From Gracilaria gracilis (lineage: Eukaryota; Rhodophyta; Florideophyceae; Gracilariales; Gracilariaceae), in the NCBI GenBank assembly GCA_030374805.1, contig JARGSG010000218.1, positions 744,001-808,000 of the forward strand: 64,000 nucleotides of DNA. The letters are read 5' to 3'. A program made the position numbers and the translations under genes. Below the pieces are notes generated by a model. That model saw nothing but the letters and a program-made list of their open reading frames with translations. It did no database searches and was not told the origin of the DNA. This document shows positions 1-10,024 of the stretch, one piece after another (the stretch's first letter is position 1; every line of letters begins with the position of its first letter).

Positions 1-173
1 GTTTCTCAATAAACGCCGTCGATGAACACTATCTGCGATACGAATGCGATTGCTTCGCCGTTTCGGGCACTGAAGGCTTCCCCGATTTCAATTGCTTGTC
101 GCAATCGGGGCGATACTCAAGATTCACGTTCATATTCTTCCTGCACACCGCACCAAGTCCTTACTATCCATAA
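1..173 (+). CDS. C-terminal part of a small Cys-rich secreted protein (copy A)
   Basis: The window opens inside this gene; the first complete codon is at 3 and the stop TAA is at 171-173, giving 57 codons. It matches the last part of the complete gene at 18488-18856. The two differ by an in-frame 3-base indel (one Thr) and single substitutions. The reading frame survives in both copies, which argues for a real gene rather than chance. Function is unknown; the family features are described under the complete copy. The start lies off the left edge. Confidence 0.5.
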   Translation, partial: FSINAVDEHYLRYECDCFAVSGTEGFPDFNCLSQSGRYSRFTFIFFLHTAPSPYYP

Positions 174-833
174 GCAAAAGCTATCTTCCATTTCTGCTAG
201 GCTACTCCTCCATATCCAACACACAAAACCAACAGAATTGGTGACATCTTGCCCCCTAAACTCTGACATTTGATAGTTTGGGTTGACAAATTCTAAAGAA
301 AAAAGGATACAAAGCTTTAAGCTTAAGTTAGCGCTGTGTTCTCACAAATTCTCCAAAACCAACCCATGAATATAAAATACCATTGAGCACTCTCTTGTTG
401 CCTTTTCATGCTCTTCATCGAGATGTAGGAGCCACAGAGCGAGTCTATTCTTAAAAATGTCCTGCTACACTATACAGAGTGGTCACTACCCTACGCGTTC
501 AGTGAGTCCCCACATAGACGATACTGCTTCCCAGGAAGGGAGTGGTGGTCAACCAAGACAGATCGCTTCCCATTCGAGTAATCTACTTATGAAAACGATC
601 ATGAACTCTTGTGATCGAGAAGGTGGTCGCCGGCAGCGCTGCGTAAATATGCCATTCCCCAGACAAGTGTTTCTGGTTCGATTATTCCCTCCGCGTTTCC
701 TGAATAATTCGGGCACCAAGGACATAGCAAATTATGTTAAATGAATCTCATGGCATTGTTTTACTCATCGCTTGTTCTCTTAAAGACAGAAACTATTCAA
801 ACACTAATCACTCATCTCGTTTCGAAGATAACG

Positions 834-1493
834 TTACCGAGCTCTCTTCTCTCTCCCTCTCTCTTCTTTTGTCCTGTCTGTGGCGATCCTCTTGCGCACG
901 CCTTTCCCGCTACTGGATTGGTTCTCACAGGTAGTTCTCAAGTGCTTCTTCAGATGCGATTTTTGTACAAACCGGCTATCACAGTGCTCGCACACATACT
1001 TCCTCTCGCTTCGCGGCTTGTGAATCAATTCATGTCTTCTGAGTTGATGTAGCGCGTAGTTCACGTACGTGCACCCCTCTTTCTGGCACCTGTGCGGCTT
1101 GCACTTGATTTTATGCCTTGCAAGATCCATCACCGGTTTATTGCAATCACTACAGCGCGTCATGCGACCATCAGAAGAATGCTGCAATCCACTTGCAGAC
1201 GGTCCCGAGCTGGGACCCGCAGCGCTTTCTTCAGGCCTCAAATCCGAAGCTCCAGCCGCTTGGGACGAGCTCGCCGTTTGTAGACCTGTGTAACTGGACA
1301 CAAAGTCGTCGCTTCCTTCAAGTAGAGGGTTATATTCGAGCCCGGTATCCGGGTCGATACCTAATTCAACCAATGCCTGCCTGTATCGTCTATGAGGATC
1401 ATCGTCTTCGTTCTTCATGCGAAGCTTGTTGAAACATTTCCTGTAGTTGCCTTGTGCGTCGCCATCGCGAAATGGAGAATTTTCTCGAGACAT
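834..1493 (-). CDS. C2H2 zinc-finger protein, copy A
   Basis: A 219-aa protein starting at ATG 1491-1493. The first ~75 residues are charged and conserved among the three paralogs of this window (opening MSRE, then RDGDA, a KLR..NED run, HRRYR and DPD). A Ser/Ala/Gly-rich linker follows. The C-terminal half carries Cys2-His2 fingers: CSDC...H...C, CQKEGC...H...H and CEHC...H...C, the last ending in Cys rather than His. The tail is basic and Glu/Arg-rich, encoded by a CT-rich run on the plus strand. A nuclear DNA-binding role is inferred from the fingers; the target is unknown. It is ~97% identical to the copy at 19517-20176. Confidence 0.75.
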   Translation of the reverse strand: MSRENSPFRDGDAQGNYRKCFNKLRMKNEDDDPHRRYRQALVELGIDPDTGLEYNPLLEGSDDFVSSYTGLQTASSSQAAGASDLRPEESAAGPSSGPSASGLQHSSDGRMTRCSDCNKPVMDLARHKIKCKPHRCQKEGCTYVNYALHQLRRHELIHKPRSERKYVCEHCDSRFVQKSHLKKHLRTTCENQSSSGKGVRKRIATDRTKEERGREKRAR

Positions 1494-2695
1494 TCTTGAA
1501 ACGCTACGTGTTAATGCGAACTACCTTCGTGTGACTCAGGCTAAAGTAGAGCAATTACGAAGCTGGAATGCTTTTTTGTACCGACATGACTTGCAGTCCA
1601 CATCTCGAAAAAGCACCTGGAATGAAGTAAGGATTTGCATATGAGTTCAGTGTCACCCGCAACCTGTTTCTTTCTTGAGGAAAGCAGAGCCATGATCATG
1701 TCTTCAACTTTTCAATGATGAAAAAAAATGAACAAGAAGAATGAATGAATTAATGGAAGCAATGAACCAGAATATATTGTATGACTTGCAGTCCATAGAA
1801 ATCAATGATTTGTATAGCACCAAATGAAAGACTAGAAGAGTCATTTCTTCCCCTGATGAGATTCAGGAATATGTGCACCTTTCTTTTTCCCTTACCTATA
1901 TTCTTTGCTAGGGCATGACAACTTCGTGCTTTCAATTGAAGCAAAACTGTTCAAAGCCAGACTTGAGAGGAGTGTTAAATTCGCTGAGCGCAAGTTGAAT
2001 GAAATTCTAGCGTAAAAGCTGTATGGGAACGGATGCTGAACGACGCATTCTGCCTTTGAGTAGAGATACTTAGGTTGAAAACAAATTGTCAATAAGGAGC
2101 TTGATATTTTTCTTCGCCTATTCTACATAGTTAAAAAATATTAGCTCTATTCTGAAAACCATCAGACTCTGCTGACTAGAGACCCAAAATAGCCCAATCT
2201 CTGTTTATCACGTATTTTTTGGAACCTGTTCAGATATCTGGCAAATATTGGAAAATGTTCCTGTACTAAACCCTTCTGAGACTGAAAAGTTAAGTGTGTT
2301 GAAGTAGACATGACAGATCCATATGATTGGGTTTGAACCGAAACTCTTGGATGTCGACCTGCCATGTGTTCGCTTTGCTTATCTCTGTCTCAGAAGACAT
2401 AAGCAAGCTAACGCCATTGGCAGTATCTGGATCAGAGGCGATGAGAGCCAATGACTCCGTCTATCGTGGTTTCTGTTGTCTCGTAAGAAGACGTCATTTT
2501 CACACCACCGCATACAGTGCACAACCCGAAGTACGGCAGCAGTGGAACATGCTTCCACAACCAGAATTTGCACATGGAGCTCCAAGCGAAACCAATTCGT
2601 ACCCGCCAAAACAGCTGGACCCCTCATCGTCCCTTTCGCTTTGTTACCCTTGCGTTATAGACATCTCAGGACCATCAAAGTCTCCCAGAACCCAC

Positions 2696-4729
2696 ATGAT
2701 TGCAGCACCACCTTCTCTTAGTTGCATTCAAAACGGTGAACAAGATGAAGCGCTCCGAAACGCTGCCGAATGCACTATACAGCGCGCAGGAGAAACCTAT
2801 TGGGAAGCTAATGAGGAGGAAGAGTTTATGATGGGGGCTCTGGGAACCGAAGAGAAGAAGTCGTTGGCCAAAAACAATGCGTACTGCGCAAAGTGGGTGT
2901 CAGTCAGTGGCCTTCACTTGGCCAAGCCACACCTCATCAGAAGAACTTACGGTCACAAGAAAGAGATAGGCTTGTTCTACTTGTTTCTGAACTCTTCATT
3001 CCTGAATTGCATGCGAGCGTGGACGAGCAAAGAACTTATAGAAAGGGGAAGGCGAACCAAATCTCTTCGTATGGACGAATTATTGGCGTACATCGGACTA
3101 GAGCTCGCGACGTCGGTTCATCGCTTGAATAGACTCCATGACTACTGGTGCAATTCTGATCTGCTGGGTGTCCCGTTCTTCAAGAACGTTATGGGACGCG
3201 ATACATTCAAGCACATTCGTAGCGCTGTGCGGACTTACGCTTCTTACGATCCTGATGTAGCTGTACTGGACCCGCTTTGGCACAGTCGCACTATTCTAGA
3301 GCACTCTGTGCGTAACACAGCTACTCTGGCCGTTCCCCTTGGGGTGAGCTCGTTGGATGAGAATACTATCCGCTGCAAGGGCCGCATAGCTGCTAGGTCA
3401 TATATGAAGAGCAAACCCGTAAAGTTTGGGATTCGCTTTTACGCAGTGGTAGGCTGGTCTCACGCGTATTTGCATAGTTTGCAAGACAACGGTTCTGGTA
3501 ATCAAACCAGTCAAACCCCTGTGCAAAGATATACCTCTTTGTTTCGAAACCTTCGTGGCGCCGTAGAAAGAAAGGTTGATGGTACATTAGTACCAAAATC
3601 AAAACCGTCGGCACTATGGTGTGCCCAAATGGCACACCAGGTGCAGCTGCATCCAACAGAAGGCTCAGGGAGGCTTATGGTTATGGACAATTTCTACACA
3701 AGACCCGTCCTAGCCAGACAATTGACACGTCTTAGTGACGGGGAGTGTAGGGTCTTGGGTACTGTGCGCTTTACGAACGTGGACGGCTTGAACCGTCCAG
3801 CGTTGAAGGAGGCTATTGAGAGCGTCAAGCATGCGTCAAGGGGAGAATGGCGCCTAGTCCAGGTATTGGAAATGGCTAACGGCACAACTGGTGTTGTAAG
3901 AATTGCATCTAATGCAGGTTTCATCGTATTCAAGGACAGATCAGTCGTAACATTTTACACAAATGATCTAGCAGATACACCAACTTCCCGGATTCAAATG
4001 CCAGACGAGCACGCAATAACGTGCGTACACGGCCTTGCACCGCTACAAAGGTGGATCGGAGATGAATCATTGCGAAGGACGACGCTCCAGGTCCCATCAA
4101 TCATTGTAGCGTACAACTTGTTCATGAATGGGGTGGACAGATTTGATCAGTTTCGATCGACGTCAGCTACAGAACGAAACGAGAAACGCGTGACGATGAG
4201 TATATTTACCTTCATTCTTGATGCTTGCATCATCAACGCGCATGCTCTCCTCCACGCCATCGCAAAGCCGGGAGAGCCCATTGTCGACATTGGGTTAATG
4301 AAGCGGCGCATAATACAGCAACTTGTGTCGGATCATGTCGAATACAAGCAAACTCGAGCTGCACTAACTCTTATATCTGAGACAGGAAACGGGGCCCATT
4401 CAAGTGAGAGCGATCAACCGATGACATCTACAGAACATTTTCTGTTAGAAACCGAGGGAAGAAAAAGTGTCCACTGCATGCTGTGCACGTTGTTGTCTCC
4501 GAGAGGACGCGGTGGTTATACGATGTACTCGTGCACTCACTGCAAACGAGGTTTTCACGTCAACTGCTTCACGCTTTATCACCACGCGGAACACATTCGC
4601 CATGCACGTCCCGATCTCTATCATGCAATATTATTCGCGAAAACGTCCCTGTCTTCCAAATTCCATCGCAACAGACGCAATACAGTCACAGCCAAACTAT
4701 CTACAGCAAAGGTACTGTTCAAGACGTAA
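2696..4729 (+). CDS. piggyBac-type transposase (DDE_Tnp_1_7)
   Basis: Cut-and-paste transposase of the piggyBac family, which cuts at TTAA. The three catalytic Asp are visible: LDE before RSYMKSKP (codon 3356), VMDNFY (3686) and MNGVDRFDQ (4136). A Cys/His-rich C-terminal domain (CxxC ... CTHC ... H..C ... H) matches the cross-brace zinc domain of the family. The frame is open from 2327, but that part overlaps the terminal region and lacks an early ATG near the family start. I chose ATG 2696 because homology with copy 2 begins just after it; ATGs at 2441 or 2546 are possible. 677 aa, no break seen, so potentially active. The stop lies 2 bp from the stop of the convergent partner. Confidence 0.88.
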   Translation: MIAAPPSLSCIQNGEQDEALRNAAECTIQRAGETYWEANEEEEFMMGALGTEEKKSLAKNNAYCAKWVSVSGLHLAKPHLIRRTYGHKKEIGLFYLFLNSSFLNCMRAWTSKELIERGRRTKSLRMDELLAYIGLELATSVHRLNRLHDYWCNSDLLGVPFFKNVMGRDTFKHIRSAVRTYASYDPDVAVLDPLWHSRTILEHSVRNTATLAVPLGVSSLDENTIRCKGRIAARSYMKSKPVKFGIRFYAVVGWSHAYLHSLQDNGSGNQTSQTPVQRYTSLFRNLRGAVERKVDGTLVPKSKPSALWCAQMAHQVQLHPTEGSGRLMVMDNFYTRPVLARQLTRLSDGECRVLGTVRFTNVDGLNRPALKEAIESVKHASRGEWRLVQVLEMANGTTGVVRIASNAGFIVFKDRSVVTFYTNDLADTPTSRIQMPDEHAITCVHGLAPLQRWIGDESLRRTTLQVPSIIVAYNLFMNGVDRFDQFRSTSATERNEKRVTMSIFTFILDACIINAHALLHAIAKPGEPIVDIGLMKRRIIQQLVSDHVEYKQTRAALTLISETGNGAHSSESDQPMTSTEHFLLETEGRKSVHCMLCTLLSPRGRGGYTMYSCTHCKRGFHVNCFTLYHHAEHIRHARPDLYHAILFAKTSLSSKFHRNRRNTVTAKLSTAKVLFKT

Positions 4730-4731
4730 AT

Positions 4732-5220
4732 CTACTCTTCCTTGAAGCCCATGTAAGCCCCGCGATTGTCCGGCCATACGCTCCGAATTCCTTCTAGCAC
4801 ACAGTGTGGTAGCTGAATACGTTTTCCTTTACCTACGAGCCCGTGTCGCTCATATATAAACGCCTTGTACGCCCGTTTTCGCGCTTGGTTATTGTTCTCG
4901 TGGTACTCCCCGAACCTTGGGTAGTCAACAATAGTTGTATCCACGACAGCAGGTCCCAGTTGCATCCAGTAACACGGCGTGCCGCCGCATTGCCGACAAA
5001 CCACATCTTCATTGTCCATCGTTACCTCTGGGACAAGAGTCAGACGATGAAGCTGTTGCTCATGGCCAGGTAGTGTCACAGGCTTTGATGGTTGAACGTT
5101 GACGGACGCACTAGGCATTGTACACTGTGCGATTTGTTCACCCGCTCCATGACTGGTACTCTCTGTCTGTGTCAGAGAAGCTCCTGCAGGAATCTGTTCA
5201 TCTTTGTTAGCTGTGTCCAT
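4732..5220 (-). CDS. Conserved piggyBac-associated accessory protein
   Basis: A 162-aa protein from ATG 5218-5220, convergent with the transposase and inside the element. The N-terminal ~75 residues are variable. The C-terminal ~95 residues hold CRQCGGTPCYW, a Tyr/Asn/Arg-rich middle, YERHG, GKGKRIQLP, CVLE.IR and a terminal YMGFKEE. The same domain, same orientation and same spacing occur in piggyBac copy 2 (36413-36925). The paired CxxC...C may bind zinc. I know no named family for it. Conservation inside two diverged elements suggests a role in transposition (DNA binding, targeting or transposase partner), but that is inference. Confidence 0.75.
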   Translation of the reverse strand: MDTANKDEQIPAGASLTQTESTSHGAGEQIAQCTMPSASVNVQPSKPVTLPGHEQQLHRLTLVPEVTMDNEDVVCRQCGGTPCYWMQLGPAVVDTTIVDYPRFGEYHENNNQARKRAYKAFIYERHGLVGKGKRIQLPHCVLEGIRSVWPDNRGAYMGFKEE

Positions 5221-5533
5221 GAAGAAATTGAGGGCCTCTGAGATTACGGGAACGGTGGCGTGAAGCAAAGCGTTGTCTTACTCGATGTGGAGGCACGTCA
5301 ATTGTATGCTGTCATTTGGATGTGGCCATGGGCCACTTGTTTAGAATGCACGGACGCAGTTGATTGACTCACACTCACACAAGTGTGTATGTCAATCAAC
5401 TGGTAGTCTGCTCTGAACCACCCACTTCAGTTCTTTTCCTGCAATGTAATTGGTGTTTCTTATGTCTATCCATGTGGACGTAACTTTTTTTAGTCTCAAA
5501 AGGGTTAATTAGATGAGGTAAAAAGAAAGGTGT

Positions 5534-5977
5534 TGTCGTGCTGAAGCCAGACAGCAAAGAGCACGGCGGAAACAGAGCGTCAAGTTTCAAGCCGCACACA
5601 GCACTACAAGCCGTGCGACGTGCTACAAGCTGGTCGCCAGGCTTCAAGCCACGCTTCGTGTCTGTGAGGGCTTACAACCACCGTAACAGACACTGAAGAG
5701 AATGCGCTGAGCTTGAAGTAGTCGTTTGTGTCACTGCAGAACATGACTCTTTAGCAAAGTACGTTATTCATCGCCAAGCTGATGCTTTGCGGCTTAAGAT
5801 CTTTAGTGTTTTGATATAAGAGGGTAGTGTGGACGGCCATGTCCGAACACTATGCAGTGAAGCACAACTTACTGCACTAGTACACTCGACAAGAGATGTA
5901 CTGTTCCCATCCCATGATCGTCGACGAGGTAGAAAGACGAAGCTCTTCGTGAAGGAATGTTTGGTAGACAATTCCTT
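5534..5977. other. Non-coding tail beside the tyrosine-recombinase retroelement
   Basis: No gene is evident. The stretch lies between the end of the duplicated host segment and the RT/RNase H frame and contains several dispersed ACAAGC/CAAGCC words on the plus strand. It is probably the 3' untranslated end of the minus-strand retroelement, but no copy of repeats A or B is seen here. Confidence 0.4.
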
Positions 5978-8143
5978 TCACGGCCGAGAAGGTTTATCGG
6001 CCGCGTTCAATTCGGTCGGAATATGTAACAGCGACACATGTAGTCCAACAGAAATACAAAGAGCTCCAAAGCGGCGGCAGCGCAGTAGTATCGGAATAGA
6101 GGAGGATCTTTCTTTTCTCAAGGCCCCAATAGTGACCATGGAGTCACTGAAGAGTATACATCTGCATTGGTTCAGTCCTTGGTTCACAAGCCAGTTAAGT
6201 GCAAGCACTGCAGTAGAAGCCTCAAGGCAGTTGATGTGCTCGGGCGTCCTCCATTTGTGCACAAGTGCAGTGTTCCAAGAAAAGGTTTTATACATGGCGC
6301 GAACCTTTATGACCTCGGTCGTGGATTGTGTTTCTTCTATTTTAGAGTTCTGTATGATTTGACAAAGTCGCCAGAGCTCTGTAGCAATGTGTCGGGGAAC
6401 AATAGAGTATAGGACAGCACCAGCCGTTGGAGAAGCATCGAAAGTTATGACAGTGTTACAGATTGGTAGTGTGGTATCCACAACGGCCAATGGTAGAAGG
6501 GTAACAAGCATAGATATCTCTTTCTTATCCTGGTCCCAGAGGATAGCCTGAGTGGTATGGAGTTCAGAGGAGTGTCTGTAAACAGCATTGAAGCAGGATA
6601 GAAGCGGACAGTTAAGCAGAGAGGGCCATATGAGTTTCCCAATAATTGATTGCCATTCATGATGCCCAATAGTACGAGATCGAAAGAGTTCTTGTAACGG
6701 AGAGTGCAGCTTATCTAGTCTAGATCGAATTGGAGAGACTAAGCCATTCGAATGGCAATTCTGTAAGTTCCATATGCAGCCGATGAATGGAAGATTCTGT
6801 CGTACGACCCTATCGAAGGGACAAGACTTGCTGGCTTTGATTGGTAGGTTGGCGGCGGCAAACACTGTCCTCAAAATCTTGTAGAGAAGTAGGAGCTCTT
6901 GGGATGACCAGTTACATACGACAATACCAATGTCGTATATGATGTGAAGAAGGAGGGCGATTTCTTCTGACAGGAGAAATGGAGCATTCTCGCGGGTGAA
7001 AGGCTGTAGCTGCAAGACAGCAGGAGGGGCGATGCGGGACTGGCGGAAGATATGAAAAGATTCTTGAAGAAGTTTGCCTGCAAATGTATGACTGATATAG
7101 ACTGACCATTTGAAACCCATCGGCATTGTAGCCTGAAACGGCCGAAGTTGTGTTCCCTTTTCGAGCGGTTTACCAATTTGCTGAGATATTCGTTCGATGA
7201 AACCAGCCGGTAAGTCGTCGGTGTATACTCTTTGAAGTGGAAAAAGTTTTGACAGAGTTAAGGGAAGGACTATGTTGTGAAACATATTAGCCACGTCAAA
7301 GTAGATTGCGGAAAGCTGCTTTTTGGGCAGGACCGAGTGGAAAAGGGTTGGTTCGGGAAGAGATGTGTATAAAGGATCCGGTAGAAAGTCATTTTGAATT
7401 CGGGGCCAGGATATCAGACGATCCTCTTGTGCTGATTTCGTGACAGCGAAGAGCGTAAGTTGAATGACGTCCGCTAGTTGCGAGTAGAGATGATCTTCTT
7501 CTGACACGATAGCCCAGTTCAACATTCCAGATTTGTGCATTCTTTCGAGTAGCTGTAAATAGTTCGATGGGGTGGCGTGTGTACGGGGTTTCGGCAATGA
7601 TTCACGGAGTGCTCGTGCGTTTGGAGCTTCAAAAAGTGTCGTGTAGAGAGTCTTCTCAAACATAGATTGGTGTGGGCTAAGAAAGAGACGCTTAACGTCT
7701 TCGGGGATTCTGTGCGTCCAGTGATGGGAGTCTTCAGGGCGCGGGATGTTTCTCGGCGATGGAAGGGCAAGGCGCGACGGATTGATGGGCTTGAAGACTC
7801 CTCGCGAGAAAGCGTCAGGATCGAGTGTGAAGAGGTGGTCAGCAGCTGGTTTCGCAAAGTGGGCCAAAAAAGCTGTAAATGTATACTCATGGATGCCCTT
7901 TTTATCTTCGGAGATGGTCGAATTTGATAAGAAGTGCGAAACCCTGTTGAGAACGTGACGCTGCACATTGAGATGCGCGTTTACAACCCGGGGACCACGT
8001 TTTCGCTTCCTCAAGGGCGATTGTGGGCCGTGAAAGAGGTGACTGAGAGCGTCTAACACGGCAAGAGATTGTTGAGAGTTCGACAGAAGAGATCTTGCGC
8101 GAGGTATAGGGAATATGGGTGTGAAATAGTTGGAGATGTTCAC
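5978..8143 (-). CDS. Reverse transcriptase-RNase H of a DIRS/Ngaro-like element
   Basis: 721 codons with the RT palm and RNase H of the tyrosine-recombinase retroelement type. Visible blocks: FDVANMFHNI (first RT Asp), PMGFKWSV, and YDIGIVV at the active-site position where YxDD would be expected, so one catalytic Asp may be lost. RNase H shows TFDASPTAG, CLEAS, FSDSM and NAADKPSRP at its end. There is no integrase. The frame starts with GTG and overlaps the gag stop in the tetranucleotide GTGA, so it is probably read by frameshift or reinitiation. The single-Asp palm motif is an odd point and may mark a dead copy. Confidence 0.8.
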   Translation of the reverse strand: MNISNYFTPIFPIPRARSLLSNSQQSLAVLDALSHLFHGPQSPLRKRKRGPRVVNAHLNVQRHVLNRVSHFLSNSTISEDKKGIHEYTFTAFLAHFAKPAADHLFTLDPDAFSRGVFKPINPSRLALPSPRNIPRPEDSHHWTHRIPEDVKRLFLSPHQSMFEKTLYTTLFEAPNARALRESLPKPRTHATPSNYLQLLERMHKSGMLNWAIVSEEDHLYSQLADVIQLTLFAVTKSAQEDRLISWPRIQNDFLPDPLYTSLPEPTLFHSVLPKKQLSAIYFDVANMFHNIVLPLTLSKLFPLQRVYTDDLPAGFIERISQQIGKPLEKGTQLRPFQATMPMGFKWSVYISHTFAGKLLQESFHIFRQSRIAPPAVLQLQPFTRENAPFLLSEEIALLLHIIYDIGIVVCNWSSQELLLLYKILRTVFAAANLPIKASKSCPFDRVVRQNLPFIGCIWNLQNCHSNGLVSPIRSRLDKLHSPLQELFRSRTIGHHEWQSIIGKLIWPSLLNCPLLSCFNAVYRHSSELHTTQAILWDQDKKEISMLVTLLPLAVVDTTLPICNTVITFDASPTAGAVLYSIVPRHIATELWRLCQIIQNSKIEETQSTTEVIKVRAMYKTFSWNTALVHKWRTPEHINCLEASTAVLALNWLVNQGLNQCRCILFSDSMVTIGALRKERSSSIPILLRCRRFGALCISVGLHVSLLHIPTELNAADKPSRP

Positions 8144-9567
8144 TTCGAATGTGTACGGTTTTTGTTGACTAGCTGTTGATCGTTCCGAGTGTTTGAGCGA
8201 AATGGCCTTCTCAAGTTGTTTCGGGCTTTCGATTTTGCTTCTTGGATTGCCTTCAGGGCAGTTAGGCGTTTTTTTTGCATGTTTATGTTCTTTGTCACAA
8301 CCTCTTCTAGATCTTGGGATCTGATAGTCCCTTGCGGAACTGTCTTCAAAAGATGCACCACTTCCTCCCAGGCATCGCGTTTCTCGGTGTGAACACCCGT
8401 GGATGAACCTTTCTCGACTCGTAGTATGGCGTACAGACGACGGAGGGCCACTTGTAGAGATGGTCTCTGTTCGAGGGCTTGCTTGGGGGATTCGTGAACT
8501 AGCATTTCCAAGTGTACGAGGCGTCCGAGCGTCACAGCTTCCATCTCTGACGGGGTGGGTTGACCGGTAGCTGTTCGTTTCCAGTGCTTGAAATGGTGCT
8601 GGAGAAAGATCGGGATGTCGGTTCCTTGAGAAGTTAGGATCGAGAAGATGGAGGGTCCGATAAGCTGCTCCACATTCAAGCTTGTGGAGCTTAGGCCTTT
8701 TCCCGGGTAGTGGGAGAGAGAGCTTTGGTGCGTTTTCGTGATGCCAAAGGAAAATGTTTTCGGGTCAATGACTTGCTTGAGGCGTTTAGTCGGTGGATGG
8801 TCGTTGTCGTCATCGGAGTCGTCTGAAGCCTCCTGAACATTGTTGACGTTCTGATGCTGGTTGGGAACGGACAGAGAGAGGAGCGCACGTGTGCTCGTTG
8901 GGGCAGGACCTGCCAAAAGTGGTTGTAGTGATGGCCCAGCGGTGGGGTTGCCAGCTGGGGTTGAGGCCTGCTCGATTTGGGTAGTCGCCAAGAAGAGCCA
9001 AGAAATCGCAATGGAGGCGGCCTCGAAGGGATTCGCATTCGGAACTGTTCGTGGGGAAAGAGCATGATCTTCTTTTAAAGCAGATTGCATTAGCTTTTTC
9101 AAGAGTTCAGGGTTCTCACGAGCCATTTGCATGACGTCTGGAGGGGTCATTTTCATAAGAGAAGTGTGGTTCTCGGCGTCAGTTGGTTGTTGAAATTGCA
9201 AAGATGTGAGCTCGATATCCCTGAGGCGAAGTACGTCGGCGAGCAGCTGTTGCGTAGTAGGGAAGGGACCAAGGCTCGTGCGCAGGTGAGGTGGGGCGTT
9301 CTGTGAGATAGAGTGTAACTGGGCATTGGAAAGAGCCGTCATGTAGAAGGCAGAGGGTTTTGAGCGGAGATTGCCGAAGAATGGGAGAGGGGGCGCGGGG
9401 AGATTTGGGGGGTCCTCTAGTATAAGAACTGCTGCGGGTGCCAAGTTTGTCAAGTGTGAGGGTATGCTTATATTTGGTGGAGCGTTCGATGGACCGGGCA
9501 CAGACACTGGGATCAGGTTGGTTGAAGGGGCTGGAATAGGGAGGGGGAGGGATGGGGGGTTTGCCAT
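8140..9567 (-). CDS. Gag-like protein of the DIRS/Ngaro-like element
   Basis: The ORF just upstream of RT with 4-nt overlap. The frame is open from 9933, but the first part is repeat leader; ATG 9565-9567 (MANPPSLPLP) starts a typical Pro/Ser/Ala-rich N-terminus, giving 475 aa. The centre is acidic (DDSDDDND) followed by a basic PTKRLK; the C-terminus is basic (KARNNLRRPFRSNTR). No zinc knuckle is seen, as is common in DIRS-type gag. It should package element RNA; assignment rests on position and composition. Confidence 0.6.
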   Translation of the reverse strand: MANPPSLPLPIPAPSTNLIPVSVPGPSNAPPNISIPSHLTNLAPAAVLILEDPPNLPAPPLPFFGNLRSKPSAFYMTALSNAQLHSISQNAPPHLRTSLGPFPTTQQLLADVLRLRDIELTSLQFQQPTDAENHTSLMKMTPPDVMQMARENPELLKKLMQSALKEDHALSPRTVPNANPFEAASIAISWLFLATTQIEQASTPAGNPTAGPSLQPLLAGPAPTSTRALLSLSVPNQHQNVNNVQEASDDSDDDNDHPPTKRLKQVIDPKTFSFGITKTHQSSLSHYPGKGLSSTSLNVEQLIGPSIFSILTSQGTDIPIFLQHHFKHWKRTATGQPTPSEMEAVTLGRLVHLEMLVHESPKQALEQRPSLQVALRRLYAILRVEKGSSTGVHTEKRDAWEEVVHLLKTVPQGTIRSQDLEEVVTKNINMQKKRLTALKAIQEAKSKARNNLRRPFRSNTRNDQQLVNKNRTHSK

Positions 9568-9813
9568 TATAGATCGAAAGAATGAGAGAAAGGTGAGGCC
9601 ACAGATAGAAGGGGAGGTTGATAGTGGAACAACACCAAAACCAAATGCATCGGGTGATACGAGAACGCTGGTCATCTCCATGGGGTATGATAGTTGAACT
9701 GATACTGGTAAGAGTAGATGAGTTCGAACGTTGGAAGTTCGAAAGACATGAACGTTACAAACGTTTGGAAGGAGCGCCGTGGACAGATAGGTCACCGGCG
9801 TCGAAGAAGATGA

Positions 9814-10003
9814 ATTATTGACTTCTTGCGCAGAGCTTTGTAGAACGATCTTTACGATCTTTATTTTTCGGGGAAGTGTAGGAGACACAGAGTGGCAAAA
9901 GCCATGTGCTCTGCTACGCCGTGAGGTAAACACCTTACGCGTTCAGAGTGTCCCAGAAGGACATCTCTGCTCCTAAAAGGGAGGGCGGGTAGGGTGAAAA
10001 GAA
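9814..10003 (-). repeat. Repeat A, copy 1 (split direct repeat of the YR retroelement)
   Basis: Shares the sequence from ATTGACTTCTT through the CCCAGAAGGACATCTCTG block to GGGAGGGCGGGTAGGGT with 11631-11805 and, truncated, 17417-17572. It lies directly between repeat B (right) and the gag leader (left). Confidence 0.8.
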
Positions 10004-10024
10004 AACCTGATAGAACAAAAGTAG

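Larger units (their letters stand above)
1..2266. repeat. Segmental duplication, copy A
   Basis: This stretch aligns base for base with 18681-20947 with only scattered differences. It holds the 3' end of the Cys-rich protein gene, ~660 bp without a recognisable gene (174-833), the zinc-finger gene on the minus strand, and ~770 bp beyond the zinc-finger start (1494-2266) in which I see no gene. The homology is interrupted at 2267 by a piggyBac element and resumes at 5509-5533, where both copies share a run ending in AGAAAGGTGT. It then ends because different DNA follows. Confidence 0.9.
2271..5504 (+). mobile_element. piggyBac-family DNA transposon, copy 1
   Basis: The element begins CCCTTCTGAGAC and ends GTCTCAAAAGGG. 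It is flanked by TTAA on the right (5505-5508) and by TAAA on the left (2267-2270, one base changed from TTAA). The empty site survives in the duplicated segment at 20948-20951 as intact TTAA in the same flanks, which fixes both boundaries. It carries two convergent genes, the transposase and a minus-strand partner. Subterminal DNA on the left holds TTGCTTAT and AGACATAAG blocks that recur in the other two piggyBac-type elements here. Length is 3234 bp. Confidence 0.92.

Noticed and set aside
2327..2695. N-terminal extension of the piggyBac transposase (frame open from 2327)
   Set aside because: It overlaps the transposon's terminal region, begins at a non-ATG codon and has no counterpart in copy 2; homology starts just after 2696.
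9540..9560. G-rich run as a quadruplex or regulatory site
   Set aside because: It is explained by Pro/Ala codons of gag on the other strand.
9568..9933. Upstream extension of the DIRS-like gag frame
   Set aside because: It runs into repeat A, which is non-coding elsewhere, and its composition differs from the Pro-rich gag start at 9567.
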